Below, one piece after another: positions 21,770 through 33,570 of a stretch of DNA of 64,000 nt; position 1 is the stretch's first letter; each line of letters begins with the position of its first letter. A model generated the notes under the pieces. It worked only from the letters and a program-made list of their open reading frames with translations, was not told the DNA's origin and searched no databases. Position numbers and translations under genes: made by a program. The DNA is taken from NCBI GenBank assembly GCA_032622095.1, contig CP136065.1, forward strand, positions 244,029,474-244,093,473, read 5' to 3'. Source of the DNA: Siphonodentalium dalli. Lineage: Eukaryota; Mollusca; Scaphopoda; Gadilida; Siphonodentaliidae.

Positions 21770-21955
21770 TCAAAAGAACCCCAGGTTTTTGAATCTCGCT
21801 GAATGTTATTCGTCATTGTCCGCTTCTTACCCAATATTATCTAATAAGTACTGATCTTCCCACTCAATCACTTGAATGTCCCAATCAGTATCCCATTCTA
21901 TTTCACGCTCTGAAGCGGACGATATTGCCCCGTAATATTCAGCATCCATTCCACC
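21770..21955 (-). pseudogene. Acidic accessory protein, copy 2, 5'-truncated
   Basis: Matches the C-terminal two thirds of the ORF at 7807-8109 (EIEWDTDWDIQVI, EDQYLLD, HSARFKNLGF). It has GGG where copy 1 has TAG, but two other stops. Similarity ends at 21955, where the Polinton segment breaks off. Confidence 0.5.
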
Positions 21956-21994
21956 ATTTGGTTTGGAGACATTGTGTGAACATTCTCTCCAAGT

Positions 21995-22492
21995 TCAGGA
22001 AGAATGAACAAATCGTACTGTATCAATTTCAGAGCGTATCTTTTGAAACATTTGTGAAGCCCTGAAGAGGGCCGTTTTGGATGGTTTCAAAAGAAACCGC
22101 ACGATGTGTTTGGTTTTGAATACAGCTGAAAGTGGTCTTGGGAACGTCACAACCAAATGGCACAATTGCACAGCTGGCCTACCCCAGAGCGGCAAGAATT
22201 CGTAAACTCTATGCCCTGAGAAGATTATGATAGGCAAGAATTCGTAAACTCTATGCCCTGAGAAGATTATGATAGACAGCTGAAGTGATTTAGCCGCAAG
22301 TCGCACCATCAATCTTGATGTCCCCAACAATCTGGTGTGTCGGAACCACCGTGGTGGCAATCCAAAGACCCGATCTCTGTTGACCGTCATCAGCATGACG
22401 GTGTACCTGTAGATATCAAAGCAGTTATCTACAGTACCCGTTTCTGCTAAACTCAAAGCCTTCCATATCATCTGTGCTTCATCCCCAAACAC
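21995..22492 (-). other. Open frame with a 42 bp tandem duplication, unassigned
   Basis: The minus-strand frame is open for 165 codons and contains IIIFSGHRVYEFLP twice in a row, an exact 42 bp duplication near 22193-22276. I do not recognise the protein, and composition does not settle whether it is coding. The plus strand of the same region has several stops. Confidence 0.25.
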
Positions 22493-22591
22493 ACCTTCAC
22501 CAGCATCCCATCCTCCAAATAGCTCCGATACAGATATCGATAATCTGTTTCGTTATGAACGAAGAATGGGGATATCTGTTTTTTGTTTATG

Positions 22592-23260
22592 CGCGGACGT
22601 CGCCGACGACGTCATGCGTTTTTCTACCAAATTTCTCCGAACGTCAAATCAGATGTGGTTCTTTGTCAAAAACATTTCTATGAATAAAACGCCGATTTGA
22701 CTCAGAAATTTTTTAGCTGTTCCATTTTACCATTATCTCATAACATATTTCACTGAAAGGTAACTTCTACGAGTACATTTTACAACGCTAGCGTCTTCGA
22801 ATTTATTCGAAGACTTTCGCTTTTGTTAAAAAATGCACTGGTAAAGTAGCACAATTTACCAACACATCTATTTTTTCTCGGTATTATTCTAAGTTCAATG
22901 TGTACAGTGAAGGGGCGCCCTTCGCTTACCACACTGGCATTATAATCCGAGAAAAAATCGATACATTGGTAAATTGTTCTCTTTTCTGTCAAAAAACCAT
23001 TCGAAGCTTACCTTACTCTTTGGAATCTAACAACACAACCTCTGGACCGATGAATCCTACCCTGGGACCTGTCACTCTGGCCCACCCCCTCGCTGACTCT
23101 CACTCTGGCCCATGGGTCAGAGTGACAGCCCAGGTTCTGAGATCTGTCACTGACAAACCCCACATCGCTCGAAGTATTCTGGAAAAAAAGAAACACACTT
23201 GAATTGACATTCGGAGAAATTTGGTGTAATACGCAATGACGTAGTCAGCGGCGTCCGCAC
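22592..23260. mobile_element. Short element with ~55 bp terminal inverted repeats
   Basis: Left arm 22592-22646 and right arm 23204-23260 are inverse repeats with a few differences (core ACCAAATTTCTCCGAA and GACGTCATGCG/CGCAATGACGTA). The interior has a small palindrome (CTTCGAATTTATTCGAAG near 22795) and no gene. It is the size and shape of a non-autonomous DNA transposon; I could not define a target duplication. Confidence 0.6.
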
Positions 23261-23354
23261 GTTTCATATAATATGGAGCGCAGTGTAGCGTTTTTTATCT
23301 TCAAAATGTTCTATAAACTAAAAGAGAAAATTTTGCTAAAATTCTCTGCCGATG

Positions 23355-23785
23355 TGTACCACTCTCTCGGGCTACTGGTTCCACAGGTTCTAACCATTAA
23401 GTTGGAATTCTTGGAAACACGTTAATGAAATTTATTATACAACTATATACAAGTTTACACAATGAGGTGGCGACGGAGAAAAGTATAATATCATAACTTC
23501 TCCCTAACGCGTTCGAATCAAGAGTCTCAAGTCAAGTTTCCTCAATCCAGTATATATGTAAATCTGAAAGCCACACCCAACCACGTGTAACAATCTTATC
23601 CATGCACGTACTGGCCTGTCCAACAGGTTAAGAATTAATACAATCTTTATATGATCACTAACCCGCAATGGAATAGCTCAGGCGATTCAATTTCGGGTCA
23701 GTTTCCCACGCATAAATTATGGACATATATGGCTAGGACTTCCAAATTAACCTTATATATGCCGGGTAACATTGAAAGTGTTACA
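23355..23785 (-). repeat. Left long terminal repeat (431 bp)
   Basis: Full-length copy, TG at 23355 to CA at 23785, preceded by GATG. Contains CTCTCGGGCTACTGG and AAGTTGGAATTCTTGG. Confidence 0.55.
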
Positions 23786-24439
23786 TAACAAAAAACTTGA
23801 TAATTCCGTGATGGTAGATCCAAACTATCCCATTTGGAATATACATGTAACACAATAAAACATAAGTATTTAACACAGGAATGTCATACTCTGAATCGTT
23901 GATAACAGGAATTGTTCCGAACAGAGGAATGTCATAATCCTGGAATATTAGCTTCTGATTCCGTGTTGGGAGTTAATAGTGGCCTCCCTATTAACTCCGT
24001 TTGTCCTGGCTCCATTCCGAATACTAAGAGGATCCAGATCCAGCGATGGAGAACGTCGATCCCATCGTCATAGCTATGTTAAAATAATCGCCTTGTGTCG
24101 GTACGAAAATTGGAATGAATTTCAATTTGACCTTGAATTCGGGCGGCATTTGATAAAGGATCAATATGGTTTAATATCCAGAATTTGACTTCCTGTGGAG
24201 GGTTATATTTGCTTTCTTTCGATACGAAAGATGAATAAAGGTCAACTCGATCTTGAATTTGGGCATAAATAAAGGGTCAACATAGTACTGTCTAGTGGAA
24301 AGGACTTCATATACGTTGTGTAACAACTGAAATGAATTATCTGGGTAATGTCATTAGCGCGTTACATCACGCTTATACGTGTAGAACACGATTTCAACCT
24401 TGAAAATGACCATGTAACTGATTATCATTGTAATTGGGG

Positions 24440-25275
24440 CCCTACCTATACCAGCAAGTACAATTGATCTTGTACAAATGCTCTATAACATTAAAGTTCC
24501 CAATTTGTTGGCATTGGCATGTGGAATCACGCACTTCATATAAAAATCTCTATTTCATTGCCGTGACAATGCCGATACGTGTAACTCCACGTGTTTAACG
24601 AAATGCCCTTTTGAGCTAACTAAACACATTAGTTGAGCTTAAAGGTTGTATTCGAGCATATACGAATGCTCTATAGCATAACATGTTCCCAATGTGTTGG
24701 CATTGGCGTGTGGAATCACGCACTTCGTGTAAAAATCACTATTTCATTGCCGTGAAAATGCCTATAGAACATAACCTAACAATTTTCATGTAACATAAAC
24801 AACTCCCACACCAAAATACATTTCATATAAATGCCATAGATTATATATATATATATAATTATTTCTTGTGAAACAACGGAATAAAATGTACAACTCCTGA
24901 GACAATTTGCTTGGCTTATAGGTTCACATAGCTAATTATATATGGGTATTTAATACAACCTACATTATTTTATTATCATGATATGTCCCTTTAAAACAAT
25001 CAATAGTTCATTATACAAACTTTATTTTCCTGACATCAGCTAACTCTTAAACCTATTCCCAGTTCATCATATGTCCCTTTAAAATCTTCAGACAATGACT
25101 AACTTATATTTTCATGACCTCAGACAACTCTTAAACGAAATGCGTAATCTAGTCCTCAGTCATATGTCCCTTTAACTAAAATCAATAGTTCGGTCACAAT
25201 ACAAATTTAATTTTGCTGATCGCAGTCAACTGTTAAACCAAATGTGTAAGCTAATTTCTAATTCATATGTCCCCT
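24440..25275. repeat. Tandem duplications inside the LTR-type element
   Basis: A ~200 bp direct duplication (TGTGGAATCACGCACTTC at about 24520 and 24710) is followed by three and a part units of ~90-100 bp starting TATGTCCCTTTAA at about 24985, 25072, 25163 and 25265. No gene is seen in the rest of the interior (25276-27262). Confidence 0.65.
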
Positions 25276-27262
25276 GTTCCTCGTAAGATATGAATTCTCG
25301 ATATGGTGAATGATACTTAATTTATATGTGATATGTATGAAATTTTACAAAGCAGTCAGCTTTTCAAATACATCCACAACACGCGTGGACATTCATTTAA
25401 ATTGTTCGCCTGAGCGACTCCACTGAGGTGCAACATAATTTACTTAGCCTTGTATCATCTCCAGTGCGGTCAATGGAAAATCTACCATTGTCCCGGTTGG
25501 ACAGTTTTGGTCAGTTTGCATGATTAATACCCTGGGGGCACAGTTTCATTTCTATTGAAGACGAAGTATGTTTTGGCTAAACGAGGGTCTCGATGTAGCA
25601 TTCAGGAATTTTTGACCAAACAATTTGTATGTATCTTACAAAAGATGTAAATTTCTTTCATTGACAACAGAGGGCTTTAGGTTTCTACCTCGACCCAAGT
25701 TTTCTCGTAATTGAAGTCCTGCCCGGACGTATATATTCTCAATGACAATGTTGAATCACTGGTAGTTATTATGCTTATGTTCTGGAGGATTACATTGTCG
25801 TGACTTATTATTGTTCCAATTGTGTCCTAAATCCGTATAGTCTTCAATGGAATTATCTGAATAAAATTCATGTTCTTTTCTGCGATAAATCCTTAAAGGT
25901 AAGATTTTATTTTCTATTTTTGTTTTGTTCCGGGAAATTTTGTGCCGCCAACAAACATTTTAGACATATCGGTGGTTCGTCTGTTTGATTGTGACTCAAA
26001 GACACTCAAAAAATTCCCGGAACAGATTTAATTATGGCACCATCAGTTTTCTATGCATTCTTTCTTTTTTTGGTTGCCTATACCTGATATATATCTATAA
26101 ATATTTTTTCAACATTTCAACCTAATCCGGGCGTATCGTAACACAAAATACCACTGACCATCCGTGTAGATGTTTTTGCAAAACATTGGAACCATTTGGC
26201 TAAATGGAACATTCCCAAACCATACTTCAAACCTCAATTGACTATAATGTCTTTAATTTTAACTTTTCGAATTACTTCAATTAATGTCTTTTGTTTAAAG
26301 ATATATCTCGCTGGACGCAACCAGTTTCTTGACAAACTGTCATAAATAACTAATGTTTTCAAATAGATCTTCCGAAGCACAATACAACTATATTATACGC
26401 TTAATTGACGACAGAACAGCCTTAAAAATTGAACCCACAATACGTTCAAAACCAGAACTCATTAAAATCATACTGATCAACTTGACAACATACTAAAATC
26501 ATTAGTAAATTTAATACCTATATCACCTGCATAAGGTGTAAATTTAGATCAGTGTGCATGTAACTAATAATACCTCGAAAAACAAACAATCTTTATTTCA
26601 AATCGACGCAACGATTTTTGAAACAACAATTTGACATAGAAAACTCTGACACAACAGTAATTTTCAAGCATACCTAATATAAAAAATTTGACGCCACAAT
26701 TTAAACTATAACTGTGTATTCCCTGAAGAACTTTTTGCTTTACTCGCATATTATTCAATTAAAAAAACTAATATAATCGACAGATTACTCGATGTGAGAA
26801 TTTGTTCTTCACAATATCTCTACCATGCATAATTTAATAATTCACTGGGAGTCATTCTCGCGTAGATTGTCACATCAATCTTATCCAATTCTTGGATACC
26901 ATAGCGCTGGACACATGATTTTATCCCAGTGATTATTTCTTCTAGCTGATAAAAATTTTCAATTTTAATAATTACGGCCAATTTGCACAAAAATTTAGAC
27001 CAGCGTACATGTAACTAATAATACTTCCATTGATAAACTCATATTTTGACAAGCTGTTTTAACTTTCTTCTCAACGGGAACAACTAGACCTTATCTATAC
27101 GGATTTATTAGTTTAATCTACCAATAAAGAGTTGTGAACCAAGCCAAATAATTGCAAATTGTCTCATACCTTTTATTCCTTCCTTCCTTCAATTTTTTTC
27201 TTCCGTGACCACCAGTCCAAGAATTCCAAGACATGTCCTGCTAACTCGGCACCACAACGACC

Positions 27263-27560
27263 TGTACCACTCTCTCGGGCTACTGGTCCCACAGGTTCTA
27301 ACCATTAAGTTGGAATTCTTGGAAACACGTTGATGACAATTATTATACAACTATATACAAGTTGACACAATCAGGTGGCCACAGAGAAAAGTATAACATA
27401 ACTTCTCCCTAATGCATTCGAATCAAGAGTCCCAAGTCAAGTTTCCTCAATCCAGTATATATGTAAATCAGTTTCCCACGCATAAATTATGGACATGTAT
27501 GGCTAGGTATTGACTTCCAAATTAACCTTATATACGCCGGGTAACATTGAAAGTGTTACA
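27263..27560 (-). repeat. Right long terminal repeat (298 bp, internal deletion)
   Basis: Same ends as the left copy but lacking ~130 bp in the middle (joined at GTAAATC/AGTTTCCC). Followed by GATG. Confidence 0.55.
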
Positions 27561-28252
27561 GATGCTCGATTAAAGTATTGGCAGAAGAATATTATAGATT
27601 CGGAGAGCCATAAGTTAGCCATTAGAGTCGGAGTTCAAGAGTTCCTGCAAAGACGGAGACCTAGTCCTCCCAAGGTGTATGTGGAATCTCCAGAGTGGAA
27701 ACCCACTATAAGGAGGGAGCATTATATCCAGACTTGTCTGAATTTAATCCTCCACGGCCGCTACCAAGGTGGATTACCACTGAGGCAGCAGAATACGTGT
27801 CGGATCCGTACTGGAGACCCACATATAACAAGGGAGGATTTTATCCTGATTTGTCCGAAAAAATAAAACGTTCATTATCAAACAATCAGAACGCCCCCAT
27901 TCAACCGTGAGTCATTAATGTTTATCAATTTAAAAATAAAACGTTCATTAGTAGTATTTATATACGTGTTAGAACTCTATAAATAGATCGTATGACGTCA
28001 TAAGTCGGGAAAATCAAATATTTTCCAATTTAGAGTTAAAATATCAACAAAAATTTCGTCAAAAAACAAAAAAATGTAAAAAATTAATTAAAATATACCT
28101 GTTAAGCACCTTTAAAGTTATTTTGATGGGGAATAGGGCGAAAAATAATCTCAAAGGTGCACAGGTCCCTTAAAAAAATTCAAAACAGAATTAATGGTAA
28201 AATCGTTGTTTCCGTCATCTTTGATCATTTCAACAGTAAACAAATTATATTT

Positions 28253-28334
28253 AGTACGGGTGGGATTCGAACCCATGCGGACATACGTCCATTGGAACTT
28301 AAGTCCAACGCCTTATCCACTCGGCCACCATACT
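28253..28334 (-). tRNA. tRNA-Leu (anticodon TAA)
   Basis: The reverse complement folds as a type II tRNA of 82 bases. The 7 bp acceptor stem is AGTATGG/CCGTACT with one T-G pair. The A box reads TGGCCGAGTGG and the B box GGTTCGAATCC. The anticodon stem TTGGA/TCCAA encloses CTTAAGT, giving anticodon TAA. A long variable arm (GGAC/GTCC stem) marks the leucine/serine class. No strong T-run terminator follows immediately, so activity is uncertain. Confidence 0.85.
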
Positions 28335-28676
28335 TTCGTAAAATGCCTATCGCCAACAACTATTTTGTCAGTCATGTGGTATCTTTTATTCTCTGCATGT
28401 TTATGATATGATTCATTACAAAGATATCACAAACACCCAGTAAAATGTTGTCCATTTTCTAAATATTTATGATATGTTTTCTTGCAAAATATATCACAAA
28501 TAAATAGTATACAGAAACAGGTAATATGTTTGCAATAAAGCTGTGGGCAACTCCTCAATAGGGTAGAGATATATCTTAATAGTTGTTAATTGAAAAAAGT
28601 AAACTTTGTCTACGATTTCCTGAACTATAAGATTTAAAATGAGCAACGATGATATAGAACTCATTTTTTATATACA

Positions 28677-29513
28677 CTAATGCAAGTATCTGTCCAGAAA
28701 AGCTAAATTCTCATTCTCCAATGGAGCAAAAGACAGAGGAGAGGGTGTATAATCCGGACTAGGTGGAGGTGGTGGAGGAATGTTTACCTTATTATCTTCG
28801 TCTTTATCGTCGATGGTAATATCTATTTCTTCCTTTACAATCGTACTGGCGAGCACATTTTCTCTTTTCAGTCTCTTGAATTGTTCATATCGTGATGTGC
28901 CCTCACACGGGTCATATTCTTCCACAGAGGGGTTATAGTCCTCTAAAACCCCTCTGGAAGCCTCGTTGTCACTATCTTCCAAGCCTCCAAAAGTTGGTAT
29001 ATAACGTCTTTTCAGATAATGTTCTTCAGCCATCAGTTCTGTTTTCTCAAAAAACAGTCTAAACAGGTCCTCCTTATATAATTCGTATTTAGCAACAGTT
29101 TGTATCCCATAGGTCCTGGCAGTTTCGCTGATTATAAACAGGTCGCTGAACGTTGATGTTGACTTGTCAGGCAGCCAATTCTGCATCGTGATGATCTCTA
29201 GTTGCATAATATTATTAACTGCAACTCTCATATCCAAACTGATCCTGGCTGCCGACTTACGAACTTCTGCATTTAAATCTTCTAACATATACGTGGTTCC
29301 CGACACGTCTTCAACAAGATTATCTTTGTCCAATCTTGTCCCCCCATACTGTTGGTAGTTTTTGAGTAAGAAATCGGTATTATTTACCAACTTTCCTGCT
29401 GTCTTCTGTCTTTCTTCAATAGATTCAATAGCTGTATTGCAATCTTTAAATTTGTGCTTCTATATCTGCAAGTTGTTCAGCTGTCGATCCATCTTGATTC
29501 TTTATTTTCTTCT
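28677..29513 (-). CDS. Coiled-coil/acidic protein with NYQQYGG block and SUMO-motif-like tail, unknown
   Basis: Open from ~29390 to the stop at 28677 (237 residues), and by one frameshift near 29448 to ~29513 (AEQLADIEAQI, then CNTAIESIEERQKTAG). Order: helical N-terminus, LLKNYQQYGG, a helical core (MLEDLNAEVRKSAARISLDM, ELYKEDLFRLFFEKTELMAE), a disordered middle, EEIDITIDDKDED and a proline run PPPPPPSPDY near the C-terminus. The exon at 46.7-47.3 kb shares NYQQxGG and an acidic hydrophobic tail, so both may belong to one uncharacterised family. No ATG is obvious at the 5' end, so an upstream exon is likely. Confidence 0.5.
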
Positions 29514-29813
29514 CAGAGTTTGGAGCAATAATTGTCAATACATGAACATTTTTAAAAGAATTTATTCCAGCCGCCTTCCTGTTCTATCCATCGGTCGGTG
29601 TGCATTGTTAGCAAATCAATCGCAGGTCCATTCCACAATATAGTCATTTCTTTTGATAGCTTGTAAACTGAGTTTTCATGCAAACAGGAAGGCCGCCATT
29701 ATCTTGTCCCATGTGTAGTGTCTCGCTAAAGTACACTCCATCAAGTCCATAAATATGAACGGAAAATGTTTTTCACCGTAGTTGTTTAATTTTGTGCCCA
29801 GTTCATTTAATAA

Positions 29814-30110
29814 CTACTGGTTAGCTGTTTCCATCTGTTGCACCATTCGTATGCTGCAACTTCGTATTTGATCCAACTCCAGTATATAGAAGTCATCACT
29901 GTATGGGCAGTCATATCCTTCTCTTATGAGTATACATCGCACATAACTCTTGATCAAATCTTCTGACCCCTGCAAACTTCCATTTCTTCTGATACCAGTA
30001 AATTTCTTCTGATCTCTGCAAACTTCTTCTTGTTGTGAATAGCAATAGTATATGAGTGAAACAAGTATGAAAATTAGAGTCTTCACACACAAATTTATAC
30101 AGATTATTGC
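29814..30110 (-). other. Possible exon for a small secreted Cys protein
   Basis: The frame contains a hydrophobic signal-like stretch (LIFILVSLIYYCYSQ) followed by ~75 residues with cysteines (VCRDQ, VRCILIREGYDC, IRSC). There is no ATG between the upstream stop and the hydrophobic stretch, so the start must lie in another exon or is lost. Family unknown. Confidence 0.3.
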
Positions 30111-30119
30111 GATGGGCTA

Positions 30120-30350
30120 GTCCATTTCTAACACATTGCGGTGACGATCGTTTGTGTGGGCTAAGATGCCTATCTCACCCCTTTAATCATTGTGACGACC
30201 ACACGCCATTTGTGTGGGATAGGATAGCCTGCTAACATCCATATCACAAACCGTTAATCAGTGTCACGACCACACGCCATTTGCGTGGGAATGGAGTAGG
30301 ATAGTAAACCAACATCATATCACTCCGTGACACCCACACATATAATACAA
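30120..30350. repeat. ~75 bp tandem repeat, three units
   Basis: Units share GTGACGACCACACGCCATTT and TGTGTGGGATAGGAT with small changes at about 30140, 30190 and 30262. Confidence 0.6.
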
Positions 30351-30439
30351 TATTTGTGGTGAATTGAAGGACCATAGTCCATAATTAACGTATGATAGCA
30401 AGGGTCGGTTGGTGTAAACTATACGCTGGAAGAATTTTT

Positions 30440-32460
30440 TGTTTGCATCCCTCAATTATCTACAATACAAGTATGCCTCTTCTTCGGCACTTAAAGTTCA
30501 GCTGCGATTGGCATTGCCACCGCAGCTGAACTGCAACTACATCGCAGTTCTAGTCTCTAATTGCCGTTCGACAACGATCTACTTGCCATTCCGCATGGAA
30601 TATTTGTGGAAGTTGACATTGGCATATACCCCTCTTGACAAAACAAAGTGACCATTGCTGCCATCACGGTGTACTTACCACACCACAGTTACAATCTCTC
30701 ACACTGTGATTACAACCCCACACTGTGATAGAATAATAGCAACCACCCCGGTGGGTGTTTATACCTAAGGCGTGTGTGAATGATGACGTCATATAATTTT
30801 TCTATATATATTTCTATACGATGGAACGATTTTCAGGAAAGAGTGTATGCATTTTTTCGGAATTAACACGTGACTTCCGCTCGTCACTGCGCAGAACCCA
30901 GCAGAAACTACAGGGTGCTCAGATATAGATTATAGCGGTGGAATACTCAGACAACAACTGATCAAATTAATTCCCAGGTTCTAGGTCACAGTACTCAGTC
31001 TGTTCTTACCGAGAATTAAATACAGTTTTTTCATCTGATAAAATTCATTGTGATATTACAAGCATAATAAGTAAATAACTAATTATTCCCCGTCTAGCGA
31101 CCGCCCTGCAATCCGGCTTACGAGTTACGGCAATTTAAGTGGTCCAGAAATTACTACCATATATCCCATAGCCTTCACCTTGAACTTCGCCGCCATAGCA
31201 AGATTACAACTTGATTTCGTGAATTACGTTTTCTCCACTTCAACACTGTCGACAATTACTGAGTTATGCTGCTGTGAACTGTTAGAGACAACACTGATAA
31301 AGATTCAAGAATCATTCAATCAACCAGTGAACCAAAACGTTCAACTTTCAACAGTTCAAGTTCATCATCATGGAAATTTAAAAAAATCAAACGATTCAAA
31401 GAAAGAATTCTGTGTTGTGCCAACTTGTGGCGTGCAATGTATATTGCAATTGTAGTATGTTTCCTAATTCATAGTTACCGTCTTATCATGTGTGATTCAA
31501 TCAGTCCATAACTGATTACAATTCAAGGAAGTGATATCTGATGAAAATTTTGGCGGTGCTGTTGTGAACACATACATGGTCCTGGAGCCGGAGGCATTTT
31601 TATTCAAATCCAAGTTTTTTATAGGTAGGTCTGTTTGCTTAAAAAATTAAATTTTGATTTAATGTTATTCATTTAATTGTTTTTCATCATTTGACAATTT
31701 GTCGTCATTCGTTACTGTCGTCAGTGCCACAGTCAGTGTGTACGTTTGTCGTCATTCCTGTTTGGTTGTCGTCTATCGTTTTTCGTCCTTGGTAGTTTGT
31801 CGTCGTGTTTATTGTTGGTCATTCGTTTTAATCCTTTGTAAAGTTTGTTTATTTGTCATCAGTCGTGTTTTTCGTTGCAAGTACACTGCGACCCAACTGT
31901 AGTGTAGTTATCCAGTGGAGCCGCGGCGTACAATGTAGTTGCATTTTGGCCACGGTGGCAATACTATTACTAACTGCACTGTGGTTAAGTGGAAACTAGT
32001 TTTGTCCAGCAGGGTACTAGTACATTATATCCCGTAGATTTTCGACTAGGATCAATGCCTATTAAAGCACAAACCAGGCGAACGAAAAATACATGTACCA
32101 TAGGTTTACACATAATTTTGAAACCTGCAGTCCTGGGTCGATGTGTTTGTCGACCAGACATTTTTCGTCGTCGATCATTCGACATTGTGTTTATCGTTGG
32201 CCGTTTGTTTTTTCGTCATCAGTAATTTTTGGTCATCGATCGTTCGATATCGTGTTAGTCATTGGCCGTTTGTTTTTCGTCATCAGTCATTTTTCGTTGT
32301 CGGTCAGTATTTTACTTTGTTGTTTTTTGTCATTTGTCATCCTCGTCATTTATCGGGCATTTGCCACCATTCGTCAGCCAGTGTGTTTTTTCGTTAGTTG
32401 TTTTTTATCGTCGTTCATTTGACGTTGGTTGTTTTTCGGAACTTCTGCAGTCCTTCGAAT
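30440..32460. repeat. Low-complexity region: GCAGTG/GTACTT and CGTCATCAGT-type repeats
   Basis: 30480-30740 holds short imperfect repeats around CCACAGCTGAACTGCAACTA and CACTGTG. 31690-32450 is dominated by variants of TCGTCATTCGT and GTTTTTCGTC. Long frames here are by-products of the repeats. I see no conserved gene between 30.4 and 35.6 kb. Confidence 0.6.
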
Positions 32461-32723
32461 TTGGAAAACGTAGGTGCCCGATATATCGCTCGGAGCTTTT
32501 GGGATTTGCGCCCGCCTTTTTTGAGGGAGCACAATTCAAATTAACATCGATGAAATTATTACTGAATAAAGACAAACACAAGTATAATGGTATATTGGTA
32601 TGCACACGTTTAATTCCAAGTGTGGCAACAGAAACAGAAATAAAAACATTTGTTTATATCGTACAATAGTCCACATGATGATAACATCAACAATCCCGGT
32701 GAATCTGATCATGGTAATTAGTC

Positions 32724-33035
32724 GGTTGGCGATCATCGCAATACGATAGGGGAACACATTGTGCGTAACGTAACTATCACAAGTATAACGTACTCTGATA
32801 ACATCGCCAGTTTCATGGTTCAGAAGTTTTAAACAAATCATATTCGGCTTGTTTTATTTTATGTTTATGAAAAAGAATAATAAACGAGGTGATATATATA
32901 TAACAACAAACAGAATCAAATTAGCCATTTTCCTGTGAAACCCAGAACAGGCAAGCTACGGTATGTACAAAAATTGGTGATATCTGAGTACGAATGTCGG
33001 AGTGTTCCCCTATCGTATTGCGATAATCGCCAACC
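32724..33035. repeat. Inverted repeat pair, 34 bp arms
   Basis: 32724-32757 and 33002-33035 are inverse repeats with one mismatch in 34 (core ATCGCAATACGATAGGGGAA). The 244 bp between them shows no gene. It is probably a small fold-back element or an inverted duplication. Confidence 0.6.
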
Positions 33036-33100
33036 TAATTGGTTGACTTCTGCGTCTGAGAGCGCATGCTCATCAGACTCGCTTAAAGTTTCGGAAAAGG

Positions 33101-33356
33101 CTGAATGGAATCAGGATAGGCAGGTCCGGTCTATGCATGTGTCATTTTTTGATGCGCACGACAAGAGGATCGAACACTTCCACAACTGTTCTAGTTTGGG
33201 TCAAACACGCACAATGCGTTGTCAAGCTGATCAAATTGACCATATGGTTTACGGAACTTTAGTTAAGTCGTTCCGCTCAATTTTATTCGACAAAATATTA
33301 TTACATTAAAAACTCTACATGCGCCGACCGGACCTGCCTATCCTGATTCCATTCAG
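33101..33356. repeat. Fold-back element, 31 bp perfect arms
   Basis: 33101-33131 is exactly the reverse complement of 33326-33356 (starting CTGAATGGAATCAGGATAGG), separated by 194 bases. Typical of a miniature inverted-repeat element; flanking duplications are not clear. Confidence 0.7.
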
Positions 33357-33570
33357 TGCCCACCTAAAGGTTCAAACTCGGAAGTGTAATCCTAATCGTA
33401 TCACTGCTGAGAAAGATACATGGTGAATAGTCTTGTCGGCGTTTAACCATTGGTGTGTTTTGTTTGTTAAAATCTCGTTCACTGGTTGCAAATTTCGAGG
33501 TGCGCATTTAATAACTCGCTGGTTGCGCGCGCCTCAAAATCGAAGGACTGACTTCTGTCTGTGTGTGGGT

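Larger units (their letters stand above)
23355..27560 (-). mobile_element. LTR-type element without recognisable gag-pol
   Basis: Direct repeats of one sequence flank 3.5 kb of non-coding DNA. Both repeats begin TGTACCAC and end GTGTTACA (TG...CA). GATG precedes the left repeat (23351-23354) and follows the right repeat (27561-27564), a 4 bp target duplication. Read on the minus strand, TGGTGCCGAGTTAGC lies 8 bases inside the right repeat and could be a primer-binding site, hence the strand. The interior shows no protease, reverse transcriptase or integrase motifs, so this would be a non-autonomous element. Confidence 0.55.
23273..27910 (+). pseudogene. Unknown two-repeat protein split by an LTR-type insertion
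   Basis: An ATG at 23273 opens a frame (MERSVAFFIFKMFYKLKEK) that reaches the GATG at 23351-23354. Leaving out 23355-27564 (element plus one GATG copy), the frame resumes in phase at 27565 with RLKYWQKNIIDSESHK. After a frameshift near 27710 come two similar units, each with W(K/R)PTY then G-x2-YPDLSE, ending at TGA 27908-27910. Intact, it would be roughly 140 residues. I do not recognise the family. The seamless frame across the insertion is evidence that this was real coding sequence. Confidence 0.5.

Noticed and set aside
22900-23202. Plus-strand frame with GPVTLAHPLADSHSGPWV
   Set aside because: Lies inside the terminal-inverted-repeat element and has no conserved features.
24985-25275. 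CRISPR-like regular repeats
   Set aside because: Units are ~95 bp, diverged, without short unique spacers, in eukaryotic DNA; an ordinary tandem repeat.
23355-27560. Complete retrovirus-like element
   Set aside because: LTR-like ends are present but no gag, protease, reverse transcriptase or integrase motif is visible in the interior.
29814-30110. Similarity to insect chemosensory (OS-D) proteins
   Set aside because: Cys spacing agrees only partly, the last Cys pair is missing, and the family is arthropod-specific; left as unknown.
31180-31455. Possible first exon of a THAP protein (FCVVPTCG near the end)
   Set aside because: Only eight residues resemble THAP, no downstream zinc ligands were found, and no clear donor follows.
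32093-32669. Overlapping long plus-strand frames around 32 kb
   Set aside because: Produced by TTTTCGTC-type low complexity; several frames open at once and none shows a domain.
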